A stretch of 56,289 nucleotides of DNA from JAGLQA01 sp023135565 (GTDB taxonomy: Bacteria; Acidobacteriota; Aminicenantia; UBA2199): positions 1 through 56,289 of the forward strand of contig DAOWCY010000015.1 in NCBI GenBank assembly GCA_030639305.1, written 5' to 3'. Shown in pieces: positions 49,553 to 56,289 of this stretch. Each line of letters starts with the position of its first letter. Position 1 is the stretch's first letter. Under the pieces are notes generated by a model, which saw nothing but the letters and a program-made list of their open reading frames with translations, was not told the origin of the DNA and made no database searches. Both the position numbers and the translations under genes were made by a program.

Positions 49553-50743
49553 CTATAAATTCAGTCGTTTTTTAGCGCTGTTCAACAGTGATTTCAGTTC
49601 GGCTTCGATTTTTTTCTTCTCTGCTTCGATTTTAGCGCCTTCGTCACCTACTCCGCCGCTGGAGTCGCCGCCGGATTCCAATTTGGCAAGTTTATCTTTT
49701 AATTTCTGTACTTTGTCTAATTCGTACTGCGGCGGGTCCATTCCCTGGCGTTCGTAATCCTTGCGCAAACGTCTTCCTTCTCTTCTTATTTTTCTTTTCA
49801 TACCGGCGATTTGGTCTACATTCTTTTTAGCCGATGACTGCTGGTTTTGTAAGGCTTTATTATATTTTTCTATTCTTTTATTGAGATCGTATTTCTCGTG
49901 GATATTGTACTGGGCTCTTTTGAATGTAACTTGCCGGTTGGTACTATTTTGTTCTTCCTGGTACAGCAGGCTGGCCTCTAAATAATACTTGACGGCAGGA
50001 TCCCTTTTTTTCTGTTTTTCATACATGTCGGCCATGCGGGAGGCGTATATCGCCTTCTTATTATCGGCGTAAAGAGCTTCGAATTCCTTGAGAGCAGCGC
50101 TGTATTTTTTGCTTTTGTAAAGGGCATTGGCATAAGTTTCATGGATTTCCGGGTCGGCTTTCTCTACTTCGCCGAGGTTCTTGTAAAAAGAGATTGCCTC
50201 TGCATATTCCTCGTTACCATAGTGCATTTTGATCTTTTGTTCAGGGGACAACTTTTTCGGAGGCGGGCCGCTCAGTTTTTTCTTCAGGTCTTTGGCTGCT
50301 TGCAGCGTATCTTTCAGATTCTTCTGGGTGGAAAAAGAGACGGCTTTATTGACATATTTCAGGGCCTCATCCTTATTGAAAACAGGAGAGCCTGTAATAC
50401 CCAAAGAATTAGCGAGAATCAGGTAAAGCCTTGCTTCTTCGCCGCCTTGCCCCGGTACGCCGATTTCTAAACTATTTTTCCCGTATTTGACCGCATCGCC
50501 ATATTTATTGGTCTTAAACGACTCCTCTGTCAATGAATAATAAGCAAACTTTGTCCATTTTTGTTTGATATCGGGGAATTTTTTGATGTAAGCTTGCAGC
50601 GCCTGGATCTTTGCAGCGCCGGTTTTGGTGGCTGCCGCAATGTAGTCCTGGGTGCGAACCAATTCCCTGTCTTCCTTTTTATCGGAAAAAGCAGGGAGCA
50701 CAGCCAGTATGAAAATCAATAACAATAAAGTTAGTTTCTTCAT
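49553..50743 (-). CDS. Exported TPR-like helical-repeat protein with C-terminal coiled coil
   Basis: This 396-residue protein has a signal peptide (KLTLLLLIFILAVLPAFSDK). The middle contains TPR-like units (EEYAEAISFYKNLGEVEKAD, PEIHETYANALYKSKKYSAA, KAIYASRMADMYEKQKKRDP). The last 110 residues are highly charged with heptad character (QNQQSSAKKNVDQIAGMKRK, IEAEKKKIEAELKSLLNSAK) around a Gly/Ser spacer. This suggests a periplasmic scaffold. An AAGGAG Shine-Dalgarno precedes the start. It is upstream of, and on the same strand as, the efflux operon, with a 224-nt gap and a hairpin in between, so probably independent. Confidence 0.75.
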   Translation of the reverse strand: MKKLTLLLLIFILAVLPAFSDKKEDRELVRTQDYIAAATKTGAAKIQALQAYIKKFPDIKQKWTKFAYYSLTEESFKTNKYGDAVKYGKNSLEIGVPGQGGEEARLYLILANSLGITGSPVFNKDEALKYVNKAVSFSTQKNLKDTLQAAKDLKKKLSGPPPKKLSPEQKIKMHYGNEEYAEAISFYKNLGEVEKADPEIHETYANALYKSKKYSAALKEFEALYADNKKAIYASRMADMYEKQKKRDPAVKYYLEASLLYQEEQNSTNRQVTFKRAQYNIHEKYDLNKRIEKYNKALQNQQSSAKKNVDQIAGMKRKIRREGRRLRKDYERQGMDPPQYELDKVQKLKDKLAKLESGGDSSGGVGDEGAKIEAEKKKIEAELKSLLNSAKKRLNL

Positions 50744-50824
50744 CTTAAAACTCCTTGTTTTTTTTAATAGTTAAGTTTTACACAAAATCGAGAATTTTTC
50801 AAGTCCTTAGACTAATTTTTTTTC

Positions 50825-51060
50825 AGCGCCTTATAGGTTTCCCGCACTACGGTGCCCTGCCGGGTGACGCCCCCATTGGATTTTTCGTTGGGGGCCAGCG
50901 GCATACCGCCCCCATTAAGTTTTTCGCCGGGGGCCATCGGCATACTACCCCATTGAATTGTTGTCGGAGGATGCGGCACACCGCACCTTCAAAAAGGTTT
51001 GAACAAAACTTTTGTTTAGCGAAAAGCGCCCCTCATCGGCTCCCCGCGCCGCGGGGGAAA
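50825..51060. repeat. Dispersed modular repeat cluster, copy 14
   Basis: The segment has GCCTTATAGGTTTCCCGCAC, three short TGGCATACC-type GGGGGCCA(G/T)CGGCATAC units with CCCCCATT, GGATGCGGCACACCGCACC, and AAAAAGGTTTGAACAAAACT. It ends with CATCGGCTCCCCGCGCCGCG. The end provides the final codons (PRGAGSR) of the HAD gene. Confidence 0.75.
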
Positions 51061-51863
51061 TAATAGAGGTTTTCCGGGTGTTCGATTTTCGGTTTTATGG
51101 CTTCGTATCTTGCCGTGTCCGTGCCGACCCAGATGATGAGACCCCGCGCAGCGGCCAAATTCAGCATGGGAATATCGGTTTCGCTGTCTCCCGCTGTCAG
51201 CAGGGGAGGCGTTGTACCGGCATATTTTTTATAAATTTCCGTTTTGCCTTCTGCCACGGTTACCGGCGGTTCCAGTTCGCTGCCTAATACGATAACCTTG
51301 CCTTTTTTTTCGTCCTCTATTTCTTTTACTACGGGCTTTATGCCGAACACGTGGGATTCGGGCAAATCGAAAAATTCCCGGGCCACGAAACGTACCGAAT
51401 ACCGGTTAGTGGCGGAGATCACGTATATTTCATAGTTTGCGGCTTTGAGGAGTTTCAGCAGCGCCTGCATTACCGGGTGGGGTACGGGAACGGGGACTTC
51501 AGTTTCAGGCAATTTCAGGCTGTCTAATCCGCAGTGCATCACTTTTTCGGTGGTTTCGATTAAGGTATCTAAGGGAAGGCCGGCCATGGTAGTGATCACT
51601 TTTTCGTAGGCTTCCCGTTTCTTTTTTCGGTCTAACAAGCCCTGGTATTCCTGCCAGGAAAAAGCGATCGGGGCTTTATCCAGCAGCAGTTGGGCAAAAA
51701 CGGCATCGCCGATATCCCCGATCAGCAGGGTGTTATCTAAGTCGAAAACGGCAATCTTTTTTCCCGCTTTCCCGGTTTGTGGGGATGATTCCAGGGCCTC
51801 GATTTTTTGCAGCAGGTCCGGTGGTATTTGATTTTTAATTTTTTCTTCGTCTTTTTTTTGCAT
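51033..51863 (-). CDS. HAD-family phosphatase (PSPase-like, HAD-IB)
   Basis: This 276-residue HAD hydrolase has motif I IAVFDLDNTLLIGD (nucleophile Asp in DLDNT), motif II VISATNRYS, and motif IV LTAGDSETDIPML. The Lys of motif III is likely in the GIKPVVKEIEDEKKGKVI to EGKTEIYKKY stretch. A helical cap lies between motif I and II. This fits haloacid dehalogenase-like phosphatases acting on small phosphates such as phosphoserine or lipid/sugar phosphates. The strong GGAGG Shine-Dalgarno supports the start. The last residues come from a repeat. No operon partner. Confidence 0.85.
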   Translation of the reverse strand: MQKKDEEKIKNQIPPDLLQKIEALESSPQTGKAGKKIAVFDLDNTLLIGDIGDAVFAQLLLDKAPIAFSWQEYQGLLDRKKKREAYEKVITTMAGLPLDTLIETTEKVMHCGLDSLKLPETEVPVPVPHPVMQALLKLLKAANYEIYVISATNRYSVRFVAREFFDLPESHVFGIKPVVKEIEDEKKGKVIVLGSELEPPVTVAEGKTEIYKKYAGTTPPLLTAGDSETDIPMLNLAAARGLIIWVGTDTARYEAIKPKIEHPENLYYFPRGAGSR

Positions 51864-52460
51864 TTATTTCCTCCGTTTGAACATATCGTATTATAGAGTT
51901 TGCTTAAAAAAGGTTTTTTTGTGGTGCCGACACACCCCGTCGCTTCGGGGCAAAAAACAAAAGCCCCTCAGCGCCACCTCCCGGCAAGTCTCAAGAGGGG
52001 ACTGTAGTCGTAAACTCTTGAGAGCTAAAAAAATGAACTCTTTTTGTTTGCAGCCGACGGCTGCGTTTAATGATGACACACTATTTTATCATTAAAAGGG
52101 ATTTTTTCCAAATCCTGTGTGGCGCTCATTTTCCGGGGAATTTTTAACCGCCGGGGAACCCTTTTCCGCACCTCAGAGGTGCGGCAGGGGCAGTCAACCC
52201 GGCTTATTTTTCCCCCCGGATAATAAAAGGTAGTGAAAAACAAAAAATTAAAAAAAAAGGCTTGACATAACATGCAGGTTATAAGAAAGATAGGGATTAC
52301 TTACCTGTCCCTGGTCCCCCTGGTTTATAGATGATTGAATACAAGATGGCAGGCGGCGCATGACTGCTGCATCCTGCCCGCAGCCATGTACCGCCCTGCT
52401 AATCCGGGTCGCGCCTTTCGGGTTGTCAGGTCCCTGTCAACATTCCTGGAAAATGTTAAC
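51864..52460. other. Intergenic region with several hairpins, no gene
   Basis: Hairpins found: TCTCAAGAG (51989-51997) with CTCTTGAGA (52015-52023); GCAGCC-GAC-GGCTGC near 52051-52066; CCGCACCTC-A-GAGGTGCGG at 52166-52184; and TGTCAACATT...AATGTTAACA just left of the intron 3' end (about 52436-52462). A TTGACATAAC lies at about 52263 but no gene follows it. No ORF looks real. Confidence 0.5.
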
Positions 52461-52518
52461 ATGTCGAGTAGAGGGATAAGCACTCCTGTTTAGGCAGGGG
52501 TGCTTTCCCCCCCTCACA

Positions 52519-52551
52519 GAACCGGACTTGAGGAACTACCTCATCCGGCTC
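52519..52551 (-). ncRNA. Catalytic domain V of the group II intron
   Basis: A 33-nt hairpin with the AGC triad (GAGCCGG), a GTAGTT-containing loop region and a closing CCGGTTC. Twenty-nine of its bases recur identically at 56124-56152 in the second intron end. Confidence 0.88.
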
Positions 52552-52567
52552 CTCATTACTGCTCACT

Positions 52568-53875
52568 TCAAAAAGCATAGTTATACAGGCTATGATATAT
52601 CTTCGGCTTGGGCAGCGGAAAACATTTGAGATAGATACAAAATTTATCCCAATCAAAGCTCTTCTTTTGACTGCGCCGATTTAACCACTTATACAATGTT
52701 CGCTCAACCTCATTATGAAATCTATTCAGCGTCTTGAAATTATCACTTACTCCAAAATATCGAAAATGCCCACTTAACATACTGGATACCCTATTCCAGA
52801 TTTCTTTCAGTTCCAATTGAGACCTGTTGATTTTCAACCATGTGGCTATCTTCTTTAGCCCCCTGGCATACCGCTTCTTTTCCGTTTTACGTGCTACTTT
52901 GAATTTTCCACTCCTGGTTCTTGTACAGTAGTGAGTGAAACCAAGGAAATTAAACGTTCCTGGTTTATTACCTCTTGACCGGCTGTCTTCTTGAGCTTTC
53001 CTGCCAAATTCTATGATTCTTGTTTTCTCTTCCGACAATTCAAGTCCAAATTTACGCAGCCTGCGCCCGACTGCTTCAAGTATCTGCTCAGTTTCCTTTC
53101 TGTACTGTACGCAAATGACAAAATCATCCGCATACCTGACCATTTCCGCGCTACCTCTGCTCTTTACTTTTATCTCATTCTCGAACCATAAATCCAGCAC
53201 ATAGTGAAGATAGATGTTAGCAAGTATGGGTGATACGACACCGCCCTGCGGTGTTCCTTTCACCGTCTTTATGTACTTACCTGCTTCCATTACCCCGCTT
53301 TTTAGAAACCGTTGGATATACCTGATGAACTTCCTATCCGATACACGCTCTTCTATGCAGCGTTTCATCCAGTCATGATTCACATTATCAAAGAAACCTT
53401 TTATGTCGGCATCTATTACATAGTTCACCGGTCTGCGCATTATCCTGTTATCTAATCGGGCTAATGCCTGATGACAGTTCCTGCCTCTTCTAAATCCGTA
53501 GGAGTAGTCCCTAAAGTCTACCTCGTATATCGCTTCCAATATCCGTGCGAAGCCCATCTGGACGATCTTATCTTCTAATGCCGGGATTCCCAGTGGTCTC
53601 TTCTTTCCGTTCGCTTTTGGTATATATGCCCTTCTAACCGGCAGTGGCCTGTAGCTCATTGCCTTCATCTTTTCGGTTAGCATTTCAAGATTCTTTTCTA
53701 AATCCTTGCTGTAATCCTGTGCCGTTACCTCATCTATTCCCGCTGCTTTATTCTTTTTCAGCATGAAAAAACATTCCTTGAGACCCGATGCATCGAGTAA
53801 ATGCATTAGATTGTTGAACTTACATTTCCTGTCCTCCTTAGCTCTTTTCGTTATAAGCATTAGTTTTGTTACCAT
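52568..53875 (-). CDS. ltrA: Group II intron reverse transcriptase/maturase
   Basis: This 435-residue intron-encoded protein has RT blocks KNKAAGIDEVT, RRAYIPKANGKKRPLGIPAL, YSYGFRRGRNCHQAL, NYVIDADIKGFFDNVNHDWM, GTPQGGVVSPILANIYL and the catalytic YADD (MVRYADDFVI, near residue 248). A maturase/X domain follows (FNFLGFTHYC, HFRYFGVSDN, FHNEVERTLYKWLNRRSQKK). There is no HNH endonuclease, so mobility would use nicked or replicating DNA. The ATG has a GGAGG Shine-Dalgarno 6 nt upstream. The protein is complete and the intron is probably active. Confidence 0.95.
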   Translation of the reverse strand: MVTKLMLITKRAKEDRKCKFNNLMHLLDASGLKECFFMLKKNKAAGIDEVTAQDYSKDLEKNLEMLTEKMKAMSYRPLPVRRAYIPKANGKKRPLGIPALEDKIVQMGFARILEAIYEVDFRDYSYGFRRGRNCHQALARLDNRIMRRPVNYVIDADIKGFFDNVNHDWMKRCIEERVSDRKFIRYIQRFLKSGVMEAGKYIKTVKGTPQGGVVSPILANIYLHYVLDLWFENEIKVKSRGSAEMVRYADDFVICVQYRKETEQILEAVGRRLRKFGLELSEEKTRIIEFGRKAQEDSRSRGNKPGTFNFLGFTHYCTRTRSGKFKVARKTEKKRYARGLKKIATWLKINRSQLELKEIWNRVSSMLSGHFRYFGVSDNFKTLNRFHNEVERTLYKWLNRRSQKKSFDWDKFCIYLKCFPLPKPKIYHSLYNYAF

Positions 53876-54463
53876 TTGTCCTCCGACTCTGTGTCCGGTT
53901 AATGTGTCCTTAATGCTTTACACAGCAACGCATGCCCCTTCGCTCCGCGGGCATTACCCCGCTTCATCACTACTATGAGCATGTCCGACTGCCTTTTGCA
54001 CATTCAACGATTCCTTGCCTTTTCGACTTGTTCACGCCTAACTCGCCGATACCCCTTGTTCTTAGCGCCATTCCAGGTTGGGTATCTAACCGGGAGCAGC
54101 CCGGGTTGTTTATCCGCACATACCCGAAATGTGCCTGTTGGCGAGGAGCACAAAGGCTCTCCCAGGTTCCGACGCAATCCGTTCGATACCATGCCCCTGC
54201 CTGAGATCCCGGAAAAGCAGTTCAGGCTTGCCATAACACCGTGAACTGTGCTGCCTTCCAGCTCTTGCAAACTGTCGGCCTTTTCAAAGTCATCAATTTC
54301 GGGACTTAGAGCATTCACTTTCGTTGCGGCCCGGTATCTTTCAACCGTTGGCTTCATCAAATTCGTTACCTCCTTAGATGCAACTTAGATAACGGGCTGG
54401 TGGCTAACCTTTGCCCGTGTGGGACTTTAACCCACTGGATTGCGCCAGCTTCGCCTGGCGCAC

Positions 54464-54673
54464 GCAAGACCTGACCCCCGGATTTCCATCATTATACCCG
54501 CATTGAATTGTGGACAAAAAAAACTCTTGCCAGAAATGTGCAAGATTTGACGATTAGGTAAACATGGTAAAAATGCAAAAAAAAAACAAAAAAACCAGTC
54601 TACCCTATTGACAATGCACTTCAAATGAGCGTCCCTGAATTCCTTTATGGGTAACGTCGAGAGAGGCACTTAT
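54464..54673. other. Gap between the group II intron and the fascin-like gene
   Basis: This is the 5' exon of the intron. It ends with GGGGGTCAGGTCTTGC, a phrase often seen next to repeat-associated transposases in other genomes, though none is present here. It is A-rich otherwise, with no gene. Confidence 0.45.
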
Positions 54674-55927
54674 TTAGAATATCATCTCAAAATCATAGTC
54701 ATTGTAGGTGACCTCAATCACTTCAGCGCTGTGCCTATTGATTGCCCTATCTATAACCAGGTACCCAACAAGTGCCGTAGTAAAAACTTCCTTTTTTGTG
54801 ATTCCCTCTATAAAAGAGGCCCCTTTTATATTGTTTAAGTGGGTAGGATATGCGCTGCCGCTAAATCCCGCAGCTAATTCACCGATTGGATTTGTATGCC
54901 ATGGACGTTGAGGACCCCAAACACTATTCTCCTCCTCCTCTTCCTCCTCCTTTTTTTTCTCCTCCTCCTTTTTTCTCTCCTCCTCCTTTTTCTCATCATC
55001 ATCCTTAAAGAGCCAATCCCATAGAGCTCCACTTGCTTTCCCAGAAATCCCCCCTGCAAAACCACCTAGAAAACCACCTAGAACAGCTAATCCTAACGGT
55101 CCTATACCATGTTCCTGTAAATCACTTATCATCTCAACTAATCCCGTTCCCATTATCATACCGTCCATTTTATTATTTATTATTGCACCCATCCTATCGT
55201 CTATCCCTCTATTTATAGACAGACCATCGATCCCAAAACCCGTTCGAAGATTCCTGGTAAAACCGTCATTGTACGCTAAACCGTTCTTATTTATTATGTC
55301 ATCGTTATTGTTCATTTTGAGCCCGATTGCATTTCCTCCTTTTACATCGACAAAGATAAAAAACAAATTTTCTTTTGCTGTTTCAGAACTCGGAGTTCTG
55401 TTAACAAACTCATTAAAATTTTGAGCACCTTCGTTCCCTAAATTTTTCTTCACTGCTTCACTTACTTTTTTGTTCCTGTAGACAACCGCGATATCTATCG
55501 GAATAACCCAAAATCCATTTATAAAAGCGATCGGTCCATTTTTAAAGAATTGCTCTCTTATTACCCCAAAGGCTTCCTTTGCCACGTCAGGTTGCTTTAG
55601 AGCTTTTTTATAAGCATGGGAAAAGGAAAGCAATTGATTAAGTCTCTTTTCAGGTATTAAACTATACCGCTCACCAATCAATACAAACGTCTCCCATTCC
55701 CCGATCTTCGTGCGGTCTGCATACAATTTGTTCTCCTTTCCCCCATCCGCGCATACGTATTTCCCATTGTAAGCTTTGAGTGCGATGCTGCTGCCGCCAA
55801 GTGGAACGATTTCAAATTTCTCCCATTCTCCTATTTTCGCACGGTCTGCGTACAATGTGTATTCTTTTCCTCCATCCGCACATACATATTTCCCATTATA
55901 AGCTTTAAATGCCACCTTAACTTCCAT
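54674..55927 (-). CDS. Fascin-like beta-trefoil protein with glycine-zipper segment and charged linker
   Basis: This 417-residue protein has no signal peptide. Residues 5-85 are two near-identical 40-residue repeats (FKAYNGKYVCADGGKEYTLY and LKAYNGKYVCADGGKENKLY, each followed by ADR/T-KIGEWE). This is the pattern of fascin/actin-crosslinking-like beta-trefoil folds. The middle part (about 90-265) is of unknown family, with GFWVIPIDIAVVYRNKKVSE and a Met/Asn/Gly-rich patch. A glycine-zipper stretch (PLGLAVLGGFLGGFAGGISG) could insert in membranes. A 40-residue Lys/Glu run and a short C-terminal domain follow. The strong GGAGG start and a TTGACA promoter point to good expression. It could be a toxin or effector; this is speculation. 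Confidence 0.7.
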   Translation of the reverse strand: MEVKVAFKAYNGKYVCADGGKEYTLYADRAKIGEWEKFEIVPLGGSSIALKAYNGKYVCADGGKENKLYADRTKIGEWETFVLIGERYSLIPEKRLNQLLSFSHAYKKALKQPDVAKEAFGVIREQFFKNGPIAFINGFWVIPIDIAVVYRNKKVSEAVKKNLGNEGAQNFNEFVNRTPSSETAKENLFFIFVDVKGGNAIGLKMNNNDDIINKNGLAYNDGFTRNLRTGFGIDGLSINRGIDDRMGAIINNKMDGMIMGTGLVEMISDLQEHGIGPLGLAVLGGFLGGFAGGISGKASGALWDWLFKDDDEKKEEERKKEEEKKKEEEEEEENSVWGPQRPWHTNPIGELAAGFSGSAYPTHLNNIKGASFIEGITKKEVFTTALVGYLVIDRAINRHSAEVIEVTYNDYDFEMIF

Positions 55928-55985
55928 ATTAAATCCTCCTAAAAATTTTTTTTTATATTATCTCAATTACCCAAAGCAAAATAAA

Positions 55986-56014
55986 TTACTATCATAAAAA
56001 TAACACCTTGTCAA
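55986..56014 (-). promoter_or_regulatory. Promoter of the fascin-like gene
   Basis: Minus strand TTGACA (56009-56014), 17 nt, TAGTAA (55986-55991), 59 nt upstream of the ATG. Confidence 0.65.
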
Positions 56015-56080
56015 GCAAAAAACTCATAAATCAGCAATTCCGCAAAATTTTTGAAAATCTCATTAATAAGGAATTTTTTT

Positions 56081-56153
56081 GTCGCGGTAGGAATGCCGGT
56101 TACCCGGCACCCCCCGCACAGATCCGGACTTGAGGAACTACCTCATCCGGCTA
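56081..56153 (-). mobile_element. 3' end (domains V-VI) of a second group II intron
   Basis: On the minus strand AGCCGGATGAGGTAGTTCCT, CAAGTCCGGATC (domain V, 56121-56153) is followed by a GC-rich hairpin GTGCCGGGTAACCGGCA and CCTACCGCGAC, a domain VI with a bulged A. It ends at about 56081. Upstream sequence is not intron-like beyond about 56160, so this is likely a truncated intron. Confidence 0.75.
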
Positions 56154-56156
56154 TAG

Positions 56157-56196
56157 CGCTCACCTAAATTGACCCTACTTCGCTCACTTAAATGAT
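56157..56196. other. Two short direct repeats resembling an IS21-type end
   Basis: CGCTCACCTAAATTGA (56157-56172) and CGCTCACTTAAATGAT (56181-56196) are spaced 24 nt apart. Multiple 20-bp-scale repeats of GTGAGCG type are found at ends of IS21-family elements. No transposase is in the window. Low confidence; the rest of the sequence to 56289 shows no gene. Confidence 0.3.
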
Positions 56197-56289
56197 ACCA
56201 CCATTTCTGCTACTTGGAAAAGAAAAAGAGTGCCCTAAGCTTTTTTAAGGGGTATTTGATATGTAGATTGGGCGGATTACTTTATCTGA

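Larger units (their letters stand above)
52461..54463 (-). mobile_element. Group II intron, full length (about 2.0 kb)
   Basis: On the minus strand the 5' end reads GTGCGCCAGGCGAAGCTGGC (GTGCG consensus, at 54463), followed by a domain I region. The intron-encoded reverse transcriptase lies in domain IV. Domain V (52519-52551) starts GAGCCGGATGAGG and ends CAAGTCCGGTTC; domain VI follows and ends CCTCTACTCGAC(AT). The 3' boundary is 52461 or 52463. The 5' exon ends GGGGGTCAGGTCTTGC and carries no terminator hairpin, so a class C insertion mode is not supported. The intron lies in the gap downstream of the fascin-like gene. Confidence 0.9.

Noticed and set aside
54004..54360. 118-codon frame at the 5' part of the group II intron
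   Set aside because: It lies in structured intron domains upstream of the reverse transcriptase and resembles no protein; the sequence is explained by the ribozyme.
52461..54463. Class C group II intron inserted after a terminator
   Set aside because: The 5' exon has no hairpin next to the insertion site; the hairpin lies on the 3' side. The class was therefore left open.

Overview
The window comes from a diderm (Gram-negative-type) bacterium. It carries two RND efflux permeases with a membrane-fusion protein, lipoproteins with lipoboxes, a probable outer-membrane beta-barrel protein and Shine-Dalgarno-led genes behind TTGACA-17-TATAAT promoters. Base composition is mixed. Intergenic spaces are full of one modular GC-rich hairpin repeat family. 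I suspect an uncultured lineage such as Aminicenantes/Acidobacteriota, but no rRNA or ribosomal protein is present, so this is a weak guess.

Layout. 0-8.4 kb: a truncated beta-propeller gene, a CCA-adding/poly(A) polymerase with HD domain, a BrnT/BrnA-like toxin-antitoxin (TA) pair, a YgiQ-type radical SAM protein with a repeat inserted in frame, a TumE-like TA pair, and the TldD/TldE peptidase pair. 8.6-22.3 kb: envelope and secreted proteins (BNR-like lipoprotein, M3-like zincin, about 1000-residue exported ankyrin protein, PKD/beta-barrel protein), an RRM protein, a self-regulating-looking AAA ATPase, an SSS-family symporter and initiator tRNA-Met. 22.5-27.9 kb: YhcC-type radical SAM, receiver-only response regulator, PgsA-like enzyme, STAS protein, AlbA_2/HATPase regulator, YqiA-like esterase, MazEF. 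28-38 kb: an accessory island with an Lhr-like helicase, a BrxD/DUF2791-like ATPase, a TerB-C domain protein and four further TA modules or remnants, then a frameshifted DUF3014 gene. 38-41.3 kb: NAD-dependent epimerase and groES-groEL. 41.4-52 kb: MFP-RND-RND operon, a TPR-like exported protein and a HAD phosphatase. 52.4-56.3 kb: a full group II intron with its reverse transcriptase, a fascin-like-domain protein with a glycine-zipper segment, and the 3' end of a second group II intron at the right edge.

Most notable points. (1) A TerB-C protein and the ATPase-helicase pair lie 4 kb apart but share a 30-nt upstream element (26/30 identical), suggesting one co-regulated conflict or DNA-processing system whose interior has filled with TA modules. 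(2) The dispersed repeat has two intact ~160-bp copies with GTAA-type terminal inverted repeats and perfect 8-bp target duplications, the hallmark of IS66-type transposition, so it is a MITE. Core pieces of it also sit in frame inside two proteins and supply the C-terminal codons of several others. (3) At least five genes have a promoter -10 box only 5-7 nt before the ATG, so leaderless transcripts are probably common. (4) Small or hidden items: a 59-codon antitoxin, a toxin reduced to 26 codons, a palindromic operator on an ATPase promoter, a leader ORF overlapping groES, and a group II intron fragment at 34.6 kb.
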